From NCBI GenBank assembly GCA_036897095.1, contig JAYMSP010001213.1, positions 1 to 34,790 on the forward strand: DNA of 34,790 nucleotides, written 5' to 3'. Positions 33,401-34,790 of this stretch are shown here, one piece after another. The notes beneath the pieces were generated by a model that saw only the letters and a program-made list of their open reading frames with translations, was not told the DNA's origin and did no database searches. The first letter of the stretch is position 1, and every line of letters starts with the position of its first letter. Source of the DNA: Plantago elongata (taxonomy: Eukaryota; Streptophyta; Magnoliopsida; Lamiales; Plantaginaceae). A program made the position numbers and the translations under genes.

Positions 33401-34790
33401 AACAAGAAACGAGGAAAGTTGTCTTTGAAAAAATCCTACTACACTTCGACTTGGTGAACCGTCAAACTTTATATATACAGAAGGATTCCTAGCACAACAA
33501 CTTGAACCTTTCATTGATCGTCATTATCGATCTTTAGTCATATTGTTAGGTTTCTTGTTTTCTGCTAGTCTTTGAGATTCATTGTTCGAATCGTCAACTA
33601 GAATAGGACTTCACTCAATACTTATTCTAGGACTAGTTTTGTGAGTTTAATCAATCGTTTGTGATTTCATTAAACTTCTTTCAATAATTCTACTTTATTG
33701 TTTGTAGAAATTTTGCATAAGGCACCGCCAATATAATTTGTACACTGGCTTGGTTTATTGAAGAAGAAACATATTGATCCTCTGCTTTTGTTCTTCAAGT
33801 GTTACAGACTGTGTTGACTCAACGTCGTGGTCAACATTGTTTGTAGTTCGAGTTTTCTAGTATCAATCCTGGTCCAACTGTTCTAACAAGTGTATCAGAG
33901 CCAACCACCTAACTTCTGGTGTCTGGATTTTGAACTACTACAATGGATGTGAACTCAAGCGTCAACATACCACCTGTCCTTAATGGGTCGAACTACCACT
34001 AATGGAAAAGCAAGATGAGGACATACATCAAATCCATTGAAGGTTGTGCTTGGAGATCTGTTCTTGAAGGTTTTTTTTGGCCTACTGAAGGACATGTTGT
34101 TGCTGGTGATGTCGTGCCTATACCTCAAGAACGCTTCGCATATGACTTTCTTCTAAGCACTTACAATGAAAAAGCTTTAAATGCTATATTTGGTCACGTC
34201 GACACTCATATGTTTATAAGATCATTCAGAACTGCACGAACTGCACCACTGCTAAACAAGTTAAGTTTGAGATTACTTCAAAACCATTGTGAAGGTTATA
34301 ATAGTGCCAAACAAACTAAACTTCGAATGCTTTTTGGTCTAAGAAAATTTGAGAATGGCTGAAGAAGAAACCATTGAGTCTTATTTTTATAAACTAATGA
34401 CTATTTCTTATGATGTTCAACTTCTTGGTGATGCCATATCTAATCAACAACTGATTTCTAAAGCATTTCTTTCTCTTTCTTCAAAATTTGACATCAAAGT
34501 AACTATTTTGGAAGATACTCAAAACCTGGCTACAATGATCATAACTGTGCAAATATTTAGAGAGGATCGGAACAGCTTTTGTGAAACTTTTCAAGGAGAT
34601 CTAGAAACAGAATCATGGATCATATATTGAAGTAATTATAAACGTACAAATTCAAGTATACACATAGTATGTAACGTTATAATATATAAGACGGATAGGA
34701 AGGTACCTACCTTCAATGGGATCAGTGGTGGGATTTGGCCTGGTTGTTGAGTTGGTTCTACTTTGAGCTTGTGCAGTATCAATTACAACA
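24479..34790 (-). CDS. LRR-malectin receptor-like Ser/Thr kinase, subfamily LRR VIII-2 (5' end beyond window)
   Basis: Cell-surface receptor kinase like Arabidopsis At1g56130/At1g56140. Exons, transcript order: 34711-34790 (partial), 32475-32652, 31929-32000, 31099-31170, 30653-30721, 30484-30555, 29339-29410, 29166-29237, 28972-29043, 28652-28723, 28495-28566, 28236-28307, 28084-28149, 27908-27973, 27775-27819, 27594-27658, 26964-27343, 26541-26736, 26287-26454, 25939-26060, 25489-25705, 25176-25407, 24894-25044, 24479-24787. All are GT-AG and join in frame: 996 residues are coded here; only the signal peptide is missing. Counting from the first codon in the window: LRRs, mostly one per exon, to about 390; malectin domain about 406-597; membrane helix about 618-641; kinase from about 683 with GEGGFGPVY, Lys706, Glu722, HRD Asp804, DFG Asp822 and LAPEY at 847. 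All key catalytic residues are present (RD kinase), so it is probably active. The ligand is unknown. Confidence 0.94.
29411..30483 (-). other. Large intron between LRR exons (1073 bp)
   Basis: Much longer than most neighbouring introns of this gene. It contains GTTTAAAAAAAAA at about 29499 and again at about 29984, and between them a less AT-rich block ending in A-rich sequence. That could be a degraded retroposon, but no target duplication was confirmed. Confidence 0.4.
31171..31928 (-). other. Intron between LRR exons (758 bp)
   Basis: AT-rich GT-AG intron on the minus strand. No repeat, RNA or coding feature was recognised. A poly(A) stretch lies at about 31820-31830. Confidence 0.5.
32001..32474 (-). 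other. Intron with poly(C) tract
   Basis: GT-AG intron of 474 bp on the minus strand. It contains 13 consecutive C (32070-32082) followed by ACCCC, so the transcript carries a G run. No gene is seen in it. Confidence 0.6.
33000..33888 (+). mobile_element. 5' LTR of a Ty1-copia relic (left end not fixed)
   Basis: The sequence upstream of the primer-binding site ends TTCTAACA (33881-33888), a normal LTR terminus (…CA). It has no reading frame and includes CTTTATATATAC (about 33468), a possible LTR TATA box. The start of the LTR is not obvious; about 33000 is an estimate from the change in composition. It sits inside intron 1 of the receptor kinase gene, in the opposite orientation. Confidence 0.5.
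33890..33902 (+). other. Primer-binding site of copia relic
   Basis: GTGTATCAGAGCC directly follows the LTR end. It closely resembles TGGTATCAGAGC, the site complementary to initiator methionine tRNA used by most plant Ty1-copia elements, with a small change at its 5' edge. Confidence 0.7.
33943..34630 (+). pseudogene. Degraded Ty1-copia gag fragment
   Basis: A gag-like reading frame starts at an ATG at 33943, shortly after the primer-binding site. It has the expected opening ([10 protein letters not shown] then a Trp-Lys-containing block), but a TAA at 34000-34002 interrupts it where Tyr is usual before the Trp. The next parts resemble the copia gag/UBN2 region: [11 protein letters not shown] (about 34170) and [20 protein letters not shown] (from about 34370), but a frameshift occurs between them near 34225-34350. 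The sequence ends about 80 bp before the kinase exon at 34711. No zinc knuckle, integrase or reverse transcriptase follows, so the element is truncated and dead. It is antisense to the host gene. Confidence 0.8.

Noticed and set aside
4688..34790. A functional cluster linking the EDR2-like protein, the deubiquitinase and the receptor kinase
   Set aside because: All three families can touch defence or signalling, but they are of mixed orientation and widely spaced with transposon relics between them. Neighbourhood alone does not support a shared system in a plant genome.

Overview
This window is nuclear DNA from a flowering plant, very likely a eudicot. Genes are split by many short AT-rich introns with GT-AG borders, non-coding DNA is AT-rich and full of small transposon relics, and the protein families are plant-type. 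I cannot name the species.

Layout: (1) 1-3040, a degraded intronless copy of the splicing-factor gene SF3B2/SAP145 on the minus strand, a processed pseudogene. (2) 4688-5509, a compact intronless gene for a stand-alone EDR2 C-terminal (DUF1336) protein on the plus strand, with a fold-back MITE in its upstream region. (3) 5510-11200, gene-free DNA holding a retroposon flanked by an 18-bp target duplication, hAT-like end fragments, a probable solo LTR and an odd run of consecutive short hairpins. (4) 11763-21807, an 11-exon gene for a membrane-anchored MYND-finger ubiquitin-specific protease of the UBP18/19 type on the plus strand, 1005 residues after splicing. All junctions join in frame. (5) 22300-24400, intergenic DNA with two GGGGCGGA-type MITEs. 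(6) 24479 to beyond 34790, a minus-strand LRR-malectin receptor kinase of subfamily LRR VIII-2. I traced 24 exons in one uninterrupted reading frame; only the first part of exon 1 (the signal peptide) lies outside the window. Its first intron contains a decayed Ty1-copia fragment with LTR end, primer-binding site and gag.

The three intact genes are unrelated: a lipid-binding-type protein, a deubiquitinase and a cell-surface kinase. The deubiquitinase and kinase genes are convergent. I see no gene cluster, CRISPR array, tRNA or rRNA, and no convincing new multi-gene system. The most interesting signals are in and next to the deubiquitinase gene: a start-stop AUGUAA directly abutting its start codon, a GC-AG intron immediately before the catalytic cysteine, two tandem-repeat blocks in intron 1, a long tail built by internal duplication, and the hairpin run upstream.
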